Shown: positions 19,448-28,960 of the stretch, piece after piece
Position numbering within the stretch: the first letter of the stretch is position 1
Layout of the letters: each line of letters opens with the position of its first letter
Assembly (NCBI GenBank): GCA_031547045.1
Contig: JAVBSN010000007.1
Location: 48,326 to 112,325, forward strand
Direction: 5' to 3'
Source of the DNA: JAVBSN01 sp031547045
GTDB taxonomy: Bacteria; Bacillota; Clostridia; Lachnospirales; Lachnospiraceae
Length of the DNA: 64,000 bases
Program-made: the position numbers and the translations under genes
Notes under the pieces: generated by a model
The model's database searches: none
What the model was told of the DNA's origin: nothing
What the model saw: the letters and a program-made list of their open reading frames with translations, nothing else

Positions 19448-19823
19448 CTTCTCCTCCAATAACCTGCACTTGAAATTCTATACTAACAGTGCCAAGTGGT
19501 GAAATAGATGGAATTGTATAGCTTAATGTATCATCTTCAAATGTAGGTGTAACTGTAGTGTTATTTACCTTAAATGTACCCTCTTCGTATTTGCTTCCCT
19601 CTGGAATCACATCATTAAAAGGAAGACTTGTAATAGTAGTTAATCCAATATTAGCTATTGTAACTGTGTATGTTAAAAAATCACCTATATCTGCAATTGC
19701 TTTATCTACAGTTTTAAAAATAGTTGGTAATACCAATAAAAGTGTTTCTGTAGGTAAACTATTTATTGTATTGCCATTATAAGTAATACTTGCAACGTTT
19801 TCTATCTTATTAATAATTGCCAT
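19443..19823 (-). CDS. Small DUF11-domain protein
   Basis: 126 residues containing one DUF11 beta-sandwich repeat: VDKAIADIGDFLTYTVTIANIG (about residues 37-58) followed by NDVIPEGSKYEEGTFKVN. DUF11 repeats are usually found in chains in secreted surface proteins. Here there is a single repeat and no signal peptide or anchor. Spore-forming Firmicutes have similar short, leaderless DUF11 proteins, and a spore-surface or structural role is possible but only inferred. The start has AAGGGAGTGAGAAC before ATG. Confidence 0.75.
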   Translation of the reverse strand: MAIINKIENVASITYNGNTINSLPTETLLLVLPTIFKTVDKAIADIGDFLTYTVTIANIGLTTITSLPFNDVIPEGSKYEEGTFKVNNTTVTPTFEDDTLSYTIPSISPLGTVSIEFQVQVIGGED

Positions 19824-19904
19824 GTTCTCACTCCCTTTCCCTGTACTATCAATATATGCAGTGGAAATGGGGGGTGTTACTTATAAACACTATTGTTATA
19901 TGTA

Positions 19905-22900
19905 TTACTTCAAATCCTGTGTATACATATATATCTTTGAAATAATTGATTGTACTTCTATTGGTTTCCCTAAATGATCATTCATACCTGCTTCAATACA
20001 AGTATCTATGTCTTCTTTAAACACATTTGCTGTTAATGCTACAATGGGAATAACTCTTGCTCTTGGATGAGATAGGCTACGAATCTTCCTTGTAGCATCT
20101 AAACCATTCATTACTGGCATCTGTATGTCCATAAGGATCATGTGATATTTCTCTGGTTCCTCTTTAAACATGGAAACTGCCATTTCACCATTTTCAGCAA
20201 CATCTACATTGATTTTTGTATCCTCTAATATAGATTTTAAAATATAACTATTAATTTCAACATCCTCTGCTAATAATAGATTAATTCCTGAAAAATCTGG
20301 TGTTTGAATTATAGCTTGAATTCCCTCTGTCCTAGTATTATAGATAACCTCCATTAAGCAATCATATAAAGTAGATGTAAAAATTGGCTTTTGGATATAT
20401 ATCTCACTACCATATTCAACCATATCATTTTTTATTGAATTCCAAGAATTGAATTCAACTATTGGTACAAGATTTTTTCTATTAAATAATTCTTTAACTA
20501 TATGATAATTACTAATCATCTCATCATCAGTAAGTGAAAAATCATAAAATACTGCATCAAATAACTCATTTCTATCATGTGCTTCCAATATTATATTCTT
20601 AGCATCTTCTGAACATCTTGTAATAATACAATTCATATTAAAGTGCTTAGATAACTTTTGAAATCTAGATATAACTTCTTCATCGTCTGATAAAAGAACT
20701 ACATTTAAATCAATAAATTGTTTTTGTAAAACATTATATACTGCTCGTTCTTCTCTATCTGCACATTCTAGGGAAACAATCACTGTAAACTTAGATCCTA
20801 CACCTACTTCTGATTCTACTGAAATATAACCATCCATAATATTGGCAAGAGATTTACAAATTGCAAGTCCTAAACCTGTACCACCAAACTTTCTAGATAT
20901 GCTACCATCAGCTTGTTCAAAGAAATTAAATATTCTTTCCTGCTGTTCTAATTCCATTCCTATACCAGTATCTTCAACTGTCATCATAATCTGGGCAATG
21001 TTTTCATTATTGCTGATTTCATCAACAAACACTGAGATCTCTCCACCATTAGGGGTAAATTTAATTGCATTAGATAATAAGTTAGTTAAAATCTGCGAAA
21101 TACGTACGTCATCACCTTTATAGCGTAAATGTACATTATTACCACTATTAATTTTAATTTTTAGATCTTTTTCCGATGCTCTTGTAGCCATCATAGTACA
21201 TACTTTCAACATTATTCTTTCAATATTGAAAACAATAGGATTAAGTTCTAATTTTCCTGACTCAATCTTAGAAATATCTAAAATATCATTAATAATTGTT
21301 AACAAGTGTTCAGATGCATCTTTAATCTTGTTCATATATACTTTATATTCTTCTATCTTCTGTGCCTTTTCTGAAAGTTTAATCATACCTGTTATCGCAT
21401 TCATTGGAGTACGAATTTCATGACTCATATTAGCTAAGAATTGGCTCTTTGCTACATTGGCACTTTGTGCTTCTTTCATTGCTACCTTAAGTGCATTTTC
21501 ACCTTTTCTAATAGAGTATGCTCCTGCAATAATAGAACTTGCCATAACTGCTAGTCTAAATTCATTTTCAGTCCAATTAACTTCTCTGTGATGGTCAGTA
21601 ATAATTAGATATCCTATACTTTCGCCTTCTACAACAACGGGTATATAACAAGCTCCCTTAGCTCCTAACGCTATTTGTGGATACCTATCATAAAAATTCT
21701 CTGTAGAACTATGATAATAAAAAGGGTGTTTATTTATTTCAATACTCACATCCTCTATCTCACTATATTCATAATATTTTCCCAGAATAGAAGATATATC
21801 ATTGTTTATTCTAGATTCATAAGTACATGTTAATGATTCTTTCCCTTGAAATTCAAAAATGGTAGCTCTATCCCCTTTAAAAAATCCTCTTAATTCACAC
21901 AGTGCATTATTAATAAGGGTATCAAAACTATCATAAGGTTGCATGAAAGGTACAGAAAAACTAGATATAAACTCTAAGGCATTTAACTGCTTTTCTCTTA
22001 AAATATCATACTTATTATGAGCTATAGTTTCTTCTGTAACATCAGTTATCATACCAATAAGTCGCTCTGGATTGCCATCAGCATCATAATATATATTTGA
22101 ATATGTATTTAAATAGCTAACAGTTCCATCTAAAAAATCATATCTTTTTTCTCTAAATTGTAATTCCTTTGCTCCATCAAAACTCTCTACAAGATATTTT
22201 CTCGGATCATCATCCCCTGATCCTTTTACAATAGTAGATACATAATCTGCCCATTTTTCTAGAGATACTGGTGGAGTAAATGGTGAGTGAATTATACGTG
22301 CATAATTATCATCATAGGTAATAGTTTTATCTTTAACCGATATTTCCCATGTACCTGAATTAGCTACTTCTAATGCAAGACCTAATCGTTCATTTGCTCT
22401 AACAAATGCTATTTGATTCCTTCGCATAGCATAGGCTCCTGCCATAATAGAACTTGCCATAACTGCTGGTTGAAACTCACCCTTGGTCCAATCAGCAACA
22501 TTGGTATGGTTAGCTATTACTAAAAAGCCTGTTGGTGACCCATCTAACATTATACGAATATAACATACACTTTTTGCCTCTATTGCTATTACTGGAAATC
22601 TTTCGTATACTTCCTCAATATATCTACCATATAAATACTCTTGCCTCTCCACTTCTTGATAAAACTCATCCATCTCCTCATATCCAAATGTTTTCCCAAT
22701 TAAATCTGAAATATCATCATTAATTCTATTAGAATATGTACAAACAAGAGATTTATCTTCTTTAAATTCATAAATAGATGTTCTATCTGCTTTAAAAAAT
22801 AATCTAATCTCTTCTAATGCATTATTCATCAATGATTCAAAGTTATCATATGGTTGAGTAAATGGTACAGAGAACCTTGAAATAAATTCTTGAGATCTTA

Positions 22901-23369
22901 ATTGGTTCTCTTTCATCTTTTCATAGGCTTGATTTTCAAGAATATCTTCTGTAACATCCCAAGTAACTCCTATTAATCTTTCTGGTCTGCCATGTGAATC
23001 ATATATTGTTCTTGCCGTACAATTAGAATACATAAATGTTCCATCAGAAAATTCTGTATACATATTTCTATAATCTGATGAATGTGTTCCATCAAAATGA
23101 TTTCTTAAGTAATCAAATAATTCCTTATATTCTTCTTCATCTAATATAGTTGCTATATAATCAGCCCACTCATTAATAGTTATAGGCGATTTGGGTAAAT
23201 GCATTAATTTTTCAAAATGCTCATCATAATAAAGCATCTTTTCTGGAACAGCAATTTCCCATGCACCTGCATGTGCAAGTTCTAACGCAATTTCAAGACG
23301 TTGATTTGTAGCTTCAAATCTACGCTGCTCTGCAGTATCATGTAAATTATACTTTTTAAGATCTGACAT
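19905..23369 (-). CDS. Cytoplasmic hybrid histidine kinase with duplicated PAS-GAF sensor
   Basis: 1154 residues, no membrane helix. ATG at 23369 (GGGGGA upstream) is preferred over GTG at 23384. Domains are PAS1 (about 20-135), GAF1 (about 150-315), PAS2 (about 325-440), GAF2 (about 455-615), HisKA with SHEIRTPMNAITG (phospho-His about 648), HATPase with GTGLGLAIC (about 830), a degenerate receiver (about 885-1005) and an intact receiver with ILMDIQMPVMNG (about 1080). The degenerate receiver keeps the fold (VVLLSDDEEVISRF, YIQKPIF) but has YDFSLTDDE where the phospho-acceptor loop belongs. The sensor half is an internal duplication. The C-terminal receiver closely resembles that of the 1481-aa kinase. 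Confidence 0.9.
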   Translation of the reverse strand: MSDLKKYNLHDTAEQRRFEATNQRLEIALELAHAGAWEIAVPEKMLYYDEHFEKLMHLPKSPITINEWADYIATILDEEEYKELFDYLRNHFDGTHSSDYRNMYTEFSDGTFMYSNCTARTIYDSHGRPERLIGVTWDVTEDILENQAYEKMKENQLRSQEFISRFSVPFTQPYDNFESLMNNALEEIRLFFKADRTSIYEFKEDKSLVCTYSNRINDDISDLIGKTFGYEEMDEFYQEVERQEYLYGRYIEEVYERFPVIAIEAKSVCYIRIMLDGSPTGFLVIANHTNVADWTKGEFQPAVMASSIMAGAYAMRRNQIAFVRANERLGLALEVANSGTWEISVKDKTITYDDNYARIIHSPFTPPVSLEKWADYVSTIVKGSGDDDPRKYLVESFDGAKELQFREKRYDFLDGTVSYLNTYSNIYYDADGNPERLIGMITDVTEETIAHNKYDILREKQLNALEFISSFSVPFMQPYDSFDTLINNALCELRGFFKGDRATIFEFQGKESLTCTYESRINNDISSILGKYYEYSEIEDVSIEINKHPFYYHSSTENFYDRYPQIALGAKGACYIPVVVEGESIGYLIITDHHREVNWTENEFRLAVMASSIIAGAYSIRKGENALKVAMKEAQSANVAKSQFLANMSHEIRTPMNAITGMIKLSEKAQKIEEYKVYMNKIKDASEHLLTIINDILDISKIESGKLELNPIVFNIERIMLKVCTMMATRASEKDLKIKINSGNNVHLRYKGDDVRISQILTNLLSNAIKFTPNGGEISVFVDEISNNENIAQIMMTVEDTGIGMELEQQERIFNFFEQADGSISRKFGGTGLGLAICKSLANIMDGYISVESEVGVGSKFTVIVSLECADREERAVYNVLQKQFIDLNVVLLSDDEEVISRFQKLSKHFNMNCIITRCSEDAKNIILEAHDRNELFDAVFYDFSLTDDEMISNYHIVKELFNRKNLVPIVEFNSWNSIKNDMVEYGSEIYIQKPIFTSTLYDCLMEVIYNTRTEGIQAIIQTPDFSGINLLLAEDVEINSYILKSILEDTKINVDVAENGEMAVSMFKEEPEKYHMILMDIQMPVMNGLDATRKIRSLSHPRARVIPIVALTANVFKEDIDTCIEAGMNDHLGKPIEVQSIISKIYMYTQDLK
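21490..23300 (-). repeat. Internal duplication of a PAS-GAF unit (about 300 codons, two copies)
   Basis: Copy 1 is about 22395-23300 and copy 2 about 21490-22394, in the same frame of one kinase gene. Matching protein landmarks in order are LEIALELAHAGAWEI / LGLALEVANSGTWEI, GRPERLIGVTWDVTE / GNPERLIGMITDVTE, FISRFSVPFTQPYD / FISSFSVPFMQPYD and VMASSIMAGAYAMR / VMASSIIAGAYSIR. The copies are clearly diverged, so the duplication is old. Confidence 0.85.
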
Positions 23370-23482
23370 TTTACCATCCCCCACTTCGATATATATTTCA
23401 GCAACTTTTTTGTATATTTATTAACATTAAACCCTTTATTCCCTTTTCAATAAATAATACCATATTTCGAGCATACTTTCTA

Positions 23483-24256
23483 TTACTTATTTATTTCTGA
23501 GACTGGCTTTGTTTTTTCAAAATGTTGATAGTCCTTACCACTCTTCCAATCTCCTCCCCATTCCCAACCTCTTGAGACAAATGCATTATAACAAACAGAG
23601 TTTTTCTCTATAATTCCTTTATATGCTACTGTTCTATCAACATATTCACCTGCAGTTTCTGGTTGAATAAATGTTCCCTTTACATAAGGATTTACTAATG
23701 GATTAATATCTATTGCCAATCCTTTAGCATGATTTGATAACTTTGTAGTACCATTTATAAATCTATGATTATATGCAGATGTATTATTATCTCTCATGGA
23801 AGTTTCATCATCTGCATTATATTCATCTACAAGGTTTATTCTTTCTATAGGAAATCTCGCAACATAAAGCTCCCTAAATATATCTAAAACTTCATCAGCA
23901 ACATCTTTGTTTACTACCATTTTCCCTGTTTGTGGCATGTCATTAAAGTCTATGTAACTTATAGTAAGCATGCTTAAATCATCAGAAGCTATAGAATTCT
24001 CAGGATCATAGCTCTTACCAGTCATATATTCAATATCTTCTACAGTTAAACTATTGGCCTCAAATATAGGTTGAAATACTTCCTCAGTAGATACTTCTAC
24101 ATTTAATGATTCTGTAACTTCTTCAGTAGTTATTAAGTCTATATTTTCTTCAGTTTGAATGGTATCTAATTGATTAGTTTCAATTACATTATCTTGCTTT
24201 GTGCAAGCAGTAGAACATATAACTACTAGTAGTAAGAGGATGGTTGTTTTTTTCAT
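23483..24256 (-). CDS. M15-family D-alanyl-D-alanine carboxypeptidase-like lipoprotein
   Basis: 257 residues. A signal peptide ending in CSTAC gives a lipidated Cys near residue 18. An acidic Thr/Glu-rich linker of about 50 residues follows, then a Peptidase_M15 domain. Zinc ligands fit SNHAKGLAIDINP (His and Asp of the SxHxxGxAxD motif, about residue 180) and KDYQHFEK (final His, about residue 245); GWEWGGDW just before it is also typical of VanY-type enzymes. The enzyme should act outside the cell on peptidoglycan stem peptides, removing terminal D-Ala. The start has AAGGGAG upstream. Confidence 0.88.
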   Translation of the reverse strand: MKKTTILLLLVVICSTACTKQDNVIETNQLDTIQTEENIDLITTEEVTESLNVEVSTEEVFQPIFEANSLTVEDIEYMTGKSYDPENSIASDDLSMLTISYIDFNDMPQTGKMVVNKDVADEVLDIFRELYVARFPIERINLVDEYNADDETSMRDNNTSAYNHRFINGTTKLSNHAKGLAIDINPLVNPYVKGTFIQPETAGEYVDRTVAYKGIIEKNSVCYNAFVSRGWEWGGDWKSGKDYQHFEKTKPVSEINK

Positions 24257-24320
24257 AAGCGATCTCCCTTTGATAATCTTATGTTACATTGTATCAAACT
24301 GCTTATAATATTGCCATACA

Positions 24321-24355
24321 AAAAACCTCCCTGTGATTACTCACAAAGGAGGTTA
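24321..24355 (-). terminator. Intrinsic terminator overlapping the end of the sulfatase gene
   Basis: On the minus strand AACCTCC and GGAGGTT form a 7-bp stem with an inner GTGA/TCAC stem, followed by six T. The upstream arm includes the stop codon region of the sulfatase gene. Confidence 0.8.
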
Positions 24356-25863
24356 TTTGTATAATATACTGATGTCTTGGATAATTCTGAATCCAATTCT
24401 TCTAATCCTGATGTCTCTATAAGAGTAGGTATGTCAGCAAATAAATTTATTCCTAAGCCTAAATGATTCCCTTCTATATCAGCACCTAAAGCTGCCAATG
24501 TAGTTGGATATAAATCAAAGGTTGTAAATGTTCTATCATATTCTAACGAATATTCTACTGCTGAATTAATAATAGTTGTATATACAGTTCTATTATAATC
24601 TTGGTAATTTACTGCATGTGCTTCTAAATAAGGATTATCCATAGTCAAATGGTCACCACATATAACAATAGTTGTATTTTCATAGAAATCTTGTTCTTGA
24701 ATCCATCTAACAAAATAATATAATTGGCGACTACTACAAGCAATAACATTTGAATATTGATCATCATAATTTTCTTCACATAGTTCACAATAATATCCAT
24801 CTACAAAATGAGTATCTACTGTTAGCATAGTTAAATTAAATGGTTCATCAGATTGTGAAAGTTCTAGTAGTTCTGATTTGGCAGTATCATATAATTTCTC
24901 ATCTTCATAACCCCAAAACACATAATAATCCTCTGGTATTAGAGAATTCTCTAATGCGTAATTATAATCTAGTATTTTATAATCTCCGTGCTGATTCATA
25001 TACAACTCTCGACCACCAAATACAATATCTGATCCTAATAGAAATTCCTGTACATAACCTTGATCTTTCAACACTTCACCTATTGCATAACAACCTGGTA
25101 AAAAAGTACTATATCTATCCATTGAGTTACCATCAATAGGAATAATTAGTGGCACTCCTGCTGTCTGTGTTACCATTGCCCCCATAGTCCAACTAGCACC
25201 ATAGGTTACATATGCACCATTTAACTGTTGCTTTGAAGTAGTAAAATTAACATTTTCTAATTCCAAATCTACTAGTTCAGTAATAAGATTATCATACATT
25301 GCTCCTCCATATTCCGTTGAAGCATATGTATCTTCCATAGATTCAACAAATATGTATATAAGATTACGCTTCTCCTCTGGAAATGTAATTGCAACACTTT
25401 CTGGAGCAATATAATTTTCTTCAAAAAAACCTGAATGTGAAAGTTGATTCACAACATACTTATCAAGTCCTAATGTTCTAGCATTAAATAGAGTTGATAC
25501 CATTAATATTCCTACACAAATCAATGCATAGAATCTATTCCATAAATTCAAGGAAATCTTAAATCTTAATTTACGTATTTGTATAATTAATTTGTCTTCA
25601 TTGTAAGATTTGATAGCAGTGCACAATGCTATTAATGTTAAAATTGGAACCCATATTATACATACAATAATAATATGACGAAATGGAGATGTATTAGAGC
25701 CCTCCAGCGGAACCTTTAAATGAAATAGAATTATACTAAAATCTACAGTCTCAAACTGGTCAATCACCCAACTAGTTGCCATATGTATAATTATAGCCAC
25801 TGCTAAAAAGAGTGTCCCCAACACATAGTTCAAAACCTTTAGAGAAGGCTTTTTCTTATTCAT
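24337..25863 (-). CDS. LTA synthase-like sulfatase-family phosphoglycerol transferase
   Basis: 508 residues. Two to three N-terminal membrane helices (about 10-32, 55-80 and 108-125) precede a large extracellular alkaline-phosphatase/sulfatase domain. Landmarks are LIYIFVESMEDTYAS (first metal ligand, about residue 170), ASWTMGAMVTQTAGVP (likely nucleophilic Thr), LTVDTHFVDGY and ICGDHLTMDNP (C-terminal Asp-His metal ligands). The family transfers phosphoglycerol from phosphatidylglycerol to lipoteichoic acid or to other glycans. With few membrane helices, this one resembles OpgB/MdoB-type enzymes as much as LtaS. It overlaps the upstream small membrane protein gene by 8 bp. Confidence 0.85.
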   Translation of the reverse strand: MNKKKPSLKVLNYVLGTLFLAVAIIIHMATSWVIDQFETVDFSIILFHLKVPLEGSNTSPFRHIIIVCIIWVPILTLIALCTAIKSYNEDKLIIQIRKLRFKISLNLWNRFYALICVGILMVSTLFNARTLGLDKYVVNQLSHSGFFEENYIAPESVAITFPEEKRNLIYIFVESMEDTYASTEYGGAMYDNLITELVDLELENVNFTTSKQQLNGAYVTYGASWTMGAMVTQTAGVPLIIPIDGNSMDRYSTFLPGCYAIGEVLKDQGYVQEFLLGSDIVFGGRELYMNQHGDYKILDYNYALENSLIPEDYYVFWGYEDEKLYDTAKSELLELSQSDEPFNLTMLTVDTHFVDGYYCELCEENYDDQYSNVIACSSRQLYYFVRWIQEQDFYENTTIVICGDHLTMDNPYLEAHAVNYQDYNRTVYTTIINSAVEYSLEYDRTFTTFDLYPTTLAALGADIEGNHLGLGINLFADIPTLIETSGLEELDSELSKTSVYYTNNLLCE

Positions 25864-26188
25864 GATCAGACTCCTCTTCTTTGTCCATATTATTTGATTG
25901 TATATCTACCTTAGGTGATAAAAGAAAATATCCCACAGAAAGTACAATTGAAAATAGAGTATTCAATATCACAAATCTCATTAAAAATATATTAGTGTTA
26001 AATGATTCTAGTATAGAACCTACTCCACGATAAATATATTGATAGAAAAAAACACATAAAAAGTTACTAAATAAATCAAGTACAATCATATGTTTTAAAT
26101 ATGCCGGGACGGAAAAACGTTGCTTCCTTAATTTTTCTAATAAGCTAGTTGAAATAATGCCTGGTGCAAGAATAAATAATAATTCCAT
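25856..26188 (-). CDS. Small membrane protein, probable partner of the phosphoglycerol transferase
   Basis: 110 residues with three hydrophobic segments (about 1-17, 32-52 and 68-90) and a charged C-terminal tail (NNMDKEEESDHE). It has a good start (AAAGGAGAATCGTT before ATG). Its end overlaps the start of the LTA-synthase-like gene, so the two are translationally coupled. No family identified; similar small membrane proteins accompany polysaccharide-modifying enzymes. The link to cell-wall glycan modification is inferred from position. Confidence 0.65.
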   Translation of the reverse strand: MELLFILAPGIISTSLLEKLRKQRFSVPAYLKHMIVLDLFSNFLCVFFYQYIYRGVGSILESFNTNIFLMRFVILNTLFSIVLSVGYFLLSPKVDIQSNNMDKEEESDHE

Positions 26189-26260
26189 AACGATTCTCCT
26201 TTGTAAAATATATATAAAATTATTTTACCATCAAACCTACAATAGGTAAATAGATTTATA

Positions 26261-26320
26261 TGCATATTTATTGCATATTTTAATTCGACATGATACACTA
26301 AATAAAATTTTACTATTTAG
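26261..26320 (+). promoter_or_regulatory. Putative promoter and leader hairpin of the radical SAM operon
   Basis: TTGCAT (26271-26276), a 17-bp spacer and TACACT (26294-26299) make a fair sigma-A promoter. The -35 box lies in a direct repeat of TGCATATTT (from about 26261 and 26272). Directly after the -10 box CTAAATA (26298-26304) pairs with TATTTAG (26314-26320). A repressor or activator site is possible. I see no cobalamin riboswitch in this 150-bp leader. Confidence 0.5.
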
Positions 26321-26342
26321 ATATTGGGGGATTTATATACTT

Positions 26343-27644
26343 ATGAAAATGCTTATGATTCATGCATGGAACGAAAATGAACGATCATATCGAGGTCGTT
26401 TCTCAAATTTACTTTCCTACCCATCATTAACGCTTTCTACCATTTATGCATTAATTCCTGACGGAATTTTTAGCAAAATTGATGTTGTTGATGAAAATTC
26501 CCAAAAAGTTAACTATGACAATGAAAAATATGATCTTGTTCTAATATCATTTGAGACATCTTCAAGTTTGACTGCTTACAAACATTGCAAAGAATTTAAA
26601 GATAGAGGTTCTTACATAGTATGTGGCGGTTATCATGCAACAGCTTTACCAGATGAAGCTGCTGAACATTGCGATACTGTTATTGCCGGACCAGCCGAAG
26701 TTTCAGTACCACAATTTATAGAAGATTTTAAAAATGGAACTCCAAAGAATTTCTATAAAAATTATGATGTTTGTGCATCAGCCTTTCCCATACCTGCTAG
26801 AGATAAAATTACAAAAAGAAAAAAATTAAAAATACCTGCCTTAGTTGCAAATAGAGGGTGCAATAATTCTTGTAAATACTGCTCTATGCGAACAATGTGG
26901 AAAAGTAATCCTCGTCCTGTAGAAAACGTTATAACTGAGTTAAAAGAACTTGGTTCAAAAATGGTAATCTTCTATGACCCTAATTTCTTTGCTAATCGAG
27001 ATTATGCTATATCACTTATGAAGGCAATGAAACCACTAAATATATTGTGGGCATCAAATGCTACTGCTGATTTTGGATATGATACAGAACTTCTACAATT
27101 ATCATATGAATGTGGCTGTAGAGGTGTTTTAATTGGTTTCGAGTCCATTAGTACCAGTTCCCTTACTGCTGCTGGTAAACGATTTAAAAATGCTGATAAA
27201 TACAAAGAAATTGTTGACAATATACATTCTTACGGTATAGCTATTAACGGATGTTTCGTATTAGGTTTCGATCAGGATACAGAAGAAGAATTATTATCTT
27301 TACCAGAGCAAATTGAATACCTAGATCTTGATATGTGCAGATTTGCTATTCTTACCCCATATCCCGGAACAAGATTTTATGAGGAATATAAGAAATCAGA
27401 CCGAATAGTAACTCAAGATTGGAGTAAGTATAATCAACATTATGCTGTTTTTAAACCAACTAATATGAGTCCAGAACGTCTTGAGGAAATATATAGAATT
27501 GTATGGAAAAAGTCTTATAGTTGGCGCAGAATCTTTAAAAGAATGAGAAAATCTGCATGGCATGGTAAGCCTTATATTTCTATACTACTTGGTTCAAATA
27601 TAGGATTTAAATTCTTAGGAATTGGTAAGGGAGGCGCAAATTGA
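26343..27644 (+). CDS. B12-binding radical SAM enzyme (first of five in the operon)
   Basis: 433 residues from ATG at 26343 (GGGGG about 13 bases upstream); the open frame begins 24 codons earlier, but that stretch is not protein-like. The N-terminal half is a cobalamin-binding Rossmann-like domain (SLTLSTIYALIP, then CGGYHATALPDEAAEHCDTV). The second half is a radical SAM barrel with the [4Fe-4S] motif CNNSCKYC (about residues 173-180). FVLGFDQDTEEE and a LTPYPGTRFYEEY-like segment are typical of BchE/P-methylase-class enzymes. This class methylates or cyclises unactivated carbons, using SAM and cobalamin. It groups with the fourth radical SAM gene rather than the other three. It is the first gene of the operon. 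Confidence 0.88.
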   Translation: MKMLMIHAWNENERSYRGRFSNLLSYPSLTLSTIYALIPDGIFSKIDVVDENSQKVNYDNEKYDLVLISFETSSSLTAYKHCKEFKDRGSYIVCGGYHATALPDEAAEHCDTVIAGPAEVSVPQFIEDFKNGTPKNFYKNYDVCASAFPIPARDKITKRKKLKIPALVANRGCNNSCKYCSMRTMWKSNPRPVENVITELKELGSKMVIFYDPNFFANRDYAISLMKAMKPLNILWASNATADFGYDTELLQLSYECGCRGVLIGFESISTSSLTAAGKRFKNADKYKEIVDNIHSYGIAINGCFVLGFDQDTEEELLSLPEQIEYLDLDMCRFAILTPYPGTRFYEEYKKSDRIVTQDWSKYNQHYAVFKPTNMSPERLEEIYRIVWKKSYSWRRIFKRMRKSAWHGKPYISILLGSNIGFKFLGIGKGGAN

Positions 27645-28960
27645 AGATAACTTTTATTCGTTTGAATATGTTTGAACATATTAGCACAGATGCCATGAAG
27701 CCAATGCTATTTGGAATAATTAAAAGTCTTACTCCTAATAACTTTGAGATAGATTTTATTGATGAACGTGTTGAAAAACTACCTGATATTATTAATTCTG
27801 ATATTATTGCTTTTTCAGTTGAAACATATACAGCTAAACGTGCATACATACTTGCTTCAAAATATAAATCTACTAACAATACTATTGTAATGGGTGGATT
27901 CCATCCTACTGTAATGCCTAATGAAGCTCTAAAATATGCTGATTCTGTTATTATTGGCGATGCAGAAGATACTTGGGGTGATTTTCTATCTGATTGTTTA
28001 GAAAGGAATCCTAAGAAAAAATATATATCAGATGAGAGCCGTCCTCTTTGTCCATATAGGGAAGATACTTCCATTTATAAACATAAATATTATGGAATCG
28101 GCGTTTATCAAATTTCAAGAGGATGTAAGTTTAACTGTGATTTTTGTTCAATTAAAACCATGTATCACCGTGTACGTCAAAGGCCAGCTAATATAGTTGC
28201 CGAGGAACTTAGAAATACCAAAGAAAAGATCATATTCTTTGCTGATGATAATCTTTTCTATGATGAACAAACTGCTATAGAACTATTTAAAACAATAGCA
28301 CCATTAAAAAAGAAATGGGCATGTCAGATTAGTATGGATGTGGCTAAGAATGACACATTATTACATGAAATGAAGAAGGCTGGTTGCTTCTTAGTTTTAT
28401 TAGGATTTGAAACATTAAACCGCAAAAGTCTTGACAAGATGAATAAAACTGCAAATAAATCTATTTCAAATTATGATGATATAATAGAAAGAATATATAA
28501 ACATAAAATGCTTATTTATGGTACTTTCGTATTTGGCTATGACGATGATACATCTGAAATATTTAAGGACACATTAAAATTTGCTGTAAAAAACCGTTTG
28601 GCTATAACAAATTTTAATCCTCTTATTCCAATGCCTGGAACAATGCTATATAAACGTATGGAGGATGAAAATCGACTTATTTATAAAAAATGGTGGCTAT
28701 CAGATAAATATAGATACGGTGAAACTGCTTATCAACCATTAAATATGACCCCAAAAGAATTACAAGACGGATGCCTTGATATACGTACAGAATTTTATTC
28801 TATTGGCTGTATTATGAAAAGGCTTTTTGCAAATCCCGTTAATTTTATACCATGGAATCTTATAGTATTTTTACTTACTAACTTTATTTCACGAAAAGAA
28901 ATAGCTACAAAGCAAGGACAAATTCTCGGAGGAATACTACATGAAACTGACGTTGATTAA
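27641..28960 (+). CDS. B12-binding radical SAM enzyme (second)
   Basis: 439 residues. It starts with TTG at 27641, which shares bases with the TGA of the previous gene; GGGAGG is 6 bases upstream. The cobalamin-binding domain (IIKSLTPNNFEIDFIDERVE, then MGGFHPTVMPNEALKYADSVIIGDAE) is followed by a radical SAM core with CKFNCDFC (about residue 161-168). FVFGYDDDTSE and PLIPMPGTMLYKRM lie near the end. The absence of a classical DxHxxG motif is usual for this branch, which binds cobalamin base-off without a His ligand. It belongs to the same subgroup as the third and fifth enzymes. Confidence 0.88.
   Translation: MKITFIRLNMFEHISTDAMKPMLFGIIKSLTPNNFEIDFIDERVEKLPDIINSDIIAFSVETYTAKRAYILASKYKSTNNTIVMGGFHPTVMPNEALKYADSVIIGDAEDTWGDFLSDCLERNPKKKYISDESRPLCPYREDTSIYKHKYYGIGVYQISRGCKFNCDFCSIKTMYHRVRQRPANIVAEELRNTKEKIIFFADDNLFYDEQTAIELFKTIAPLKKKWACQISMDVAKNDTLLHEMKKAGCFLVLLGFETLNRKSLDKMNKTANKSISNYDDIIERIYKHKMLIYGTFVFGYDDDTSEIFKDTLKFAVKNRLAITNFNPLIPMPGTMLYKRMEDENRLIYKKWWLSDKYRYGETAYQPLNMTPKELQDGCLDIRTEFYSIGCIMKRLFANPVNFIPWNLIVFLLTNFISRKEIATKQGQILGGILHETDVD

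Noticed and set aside
26189..26342. Cobalamin riboswitch upstream of the B12 radical SAM operon
   Set aside because: The leader is too short and I see no B12-box-like sequence.
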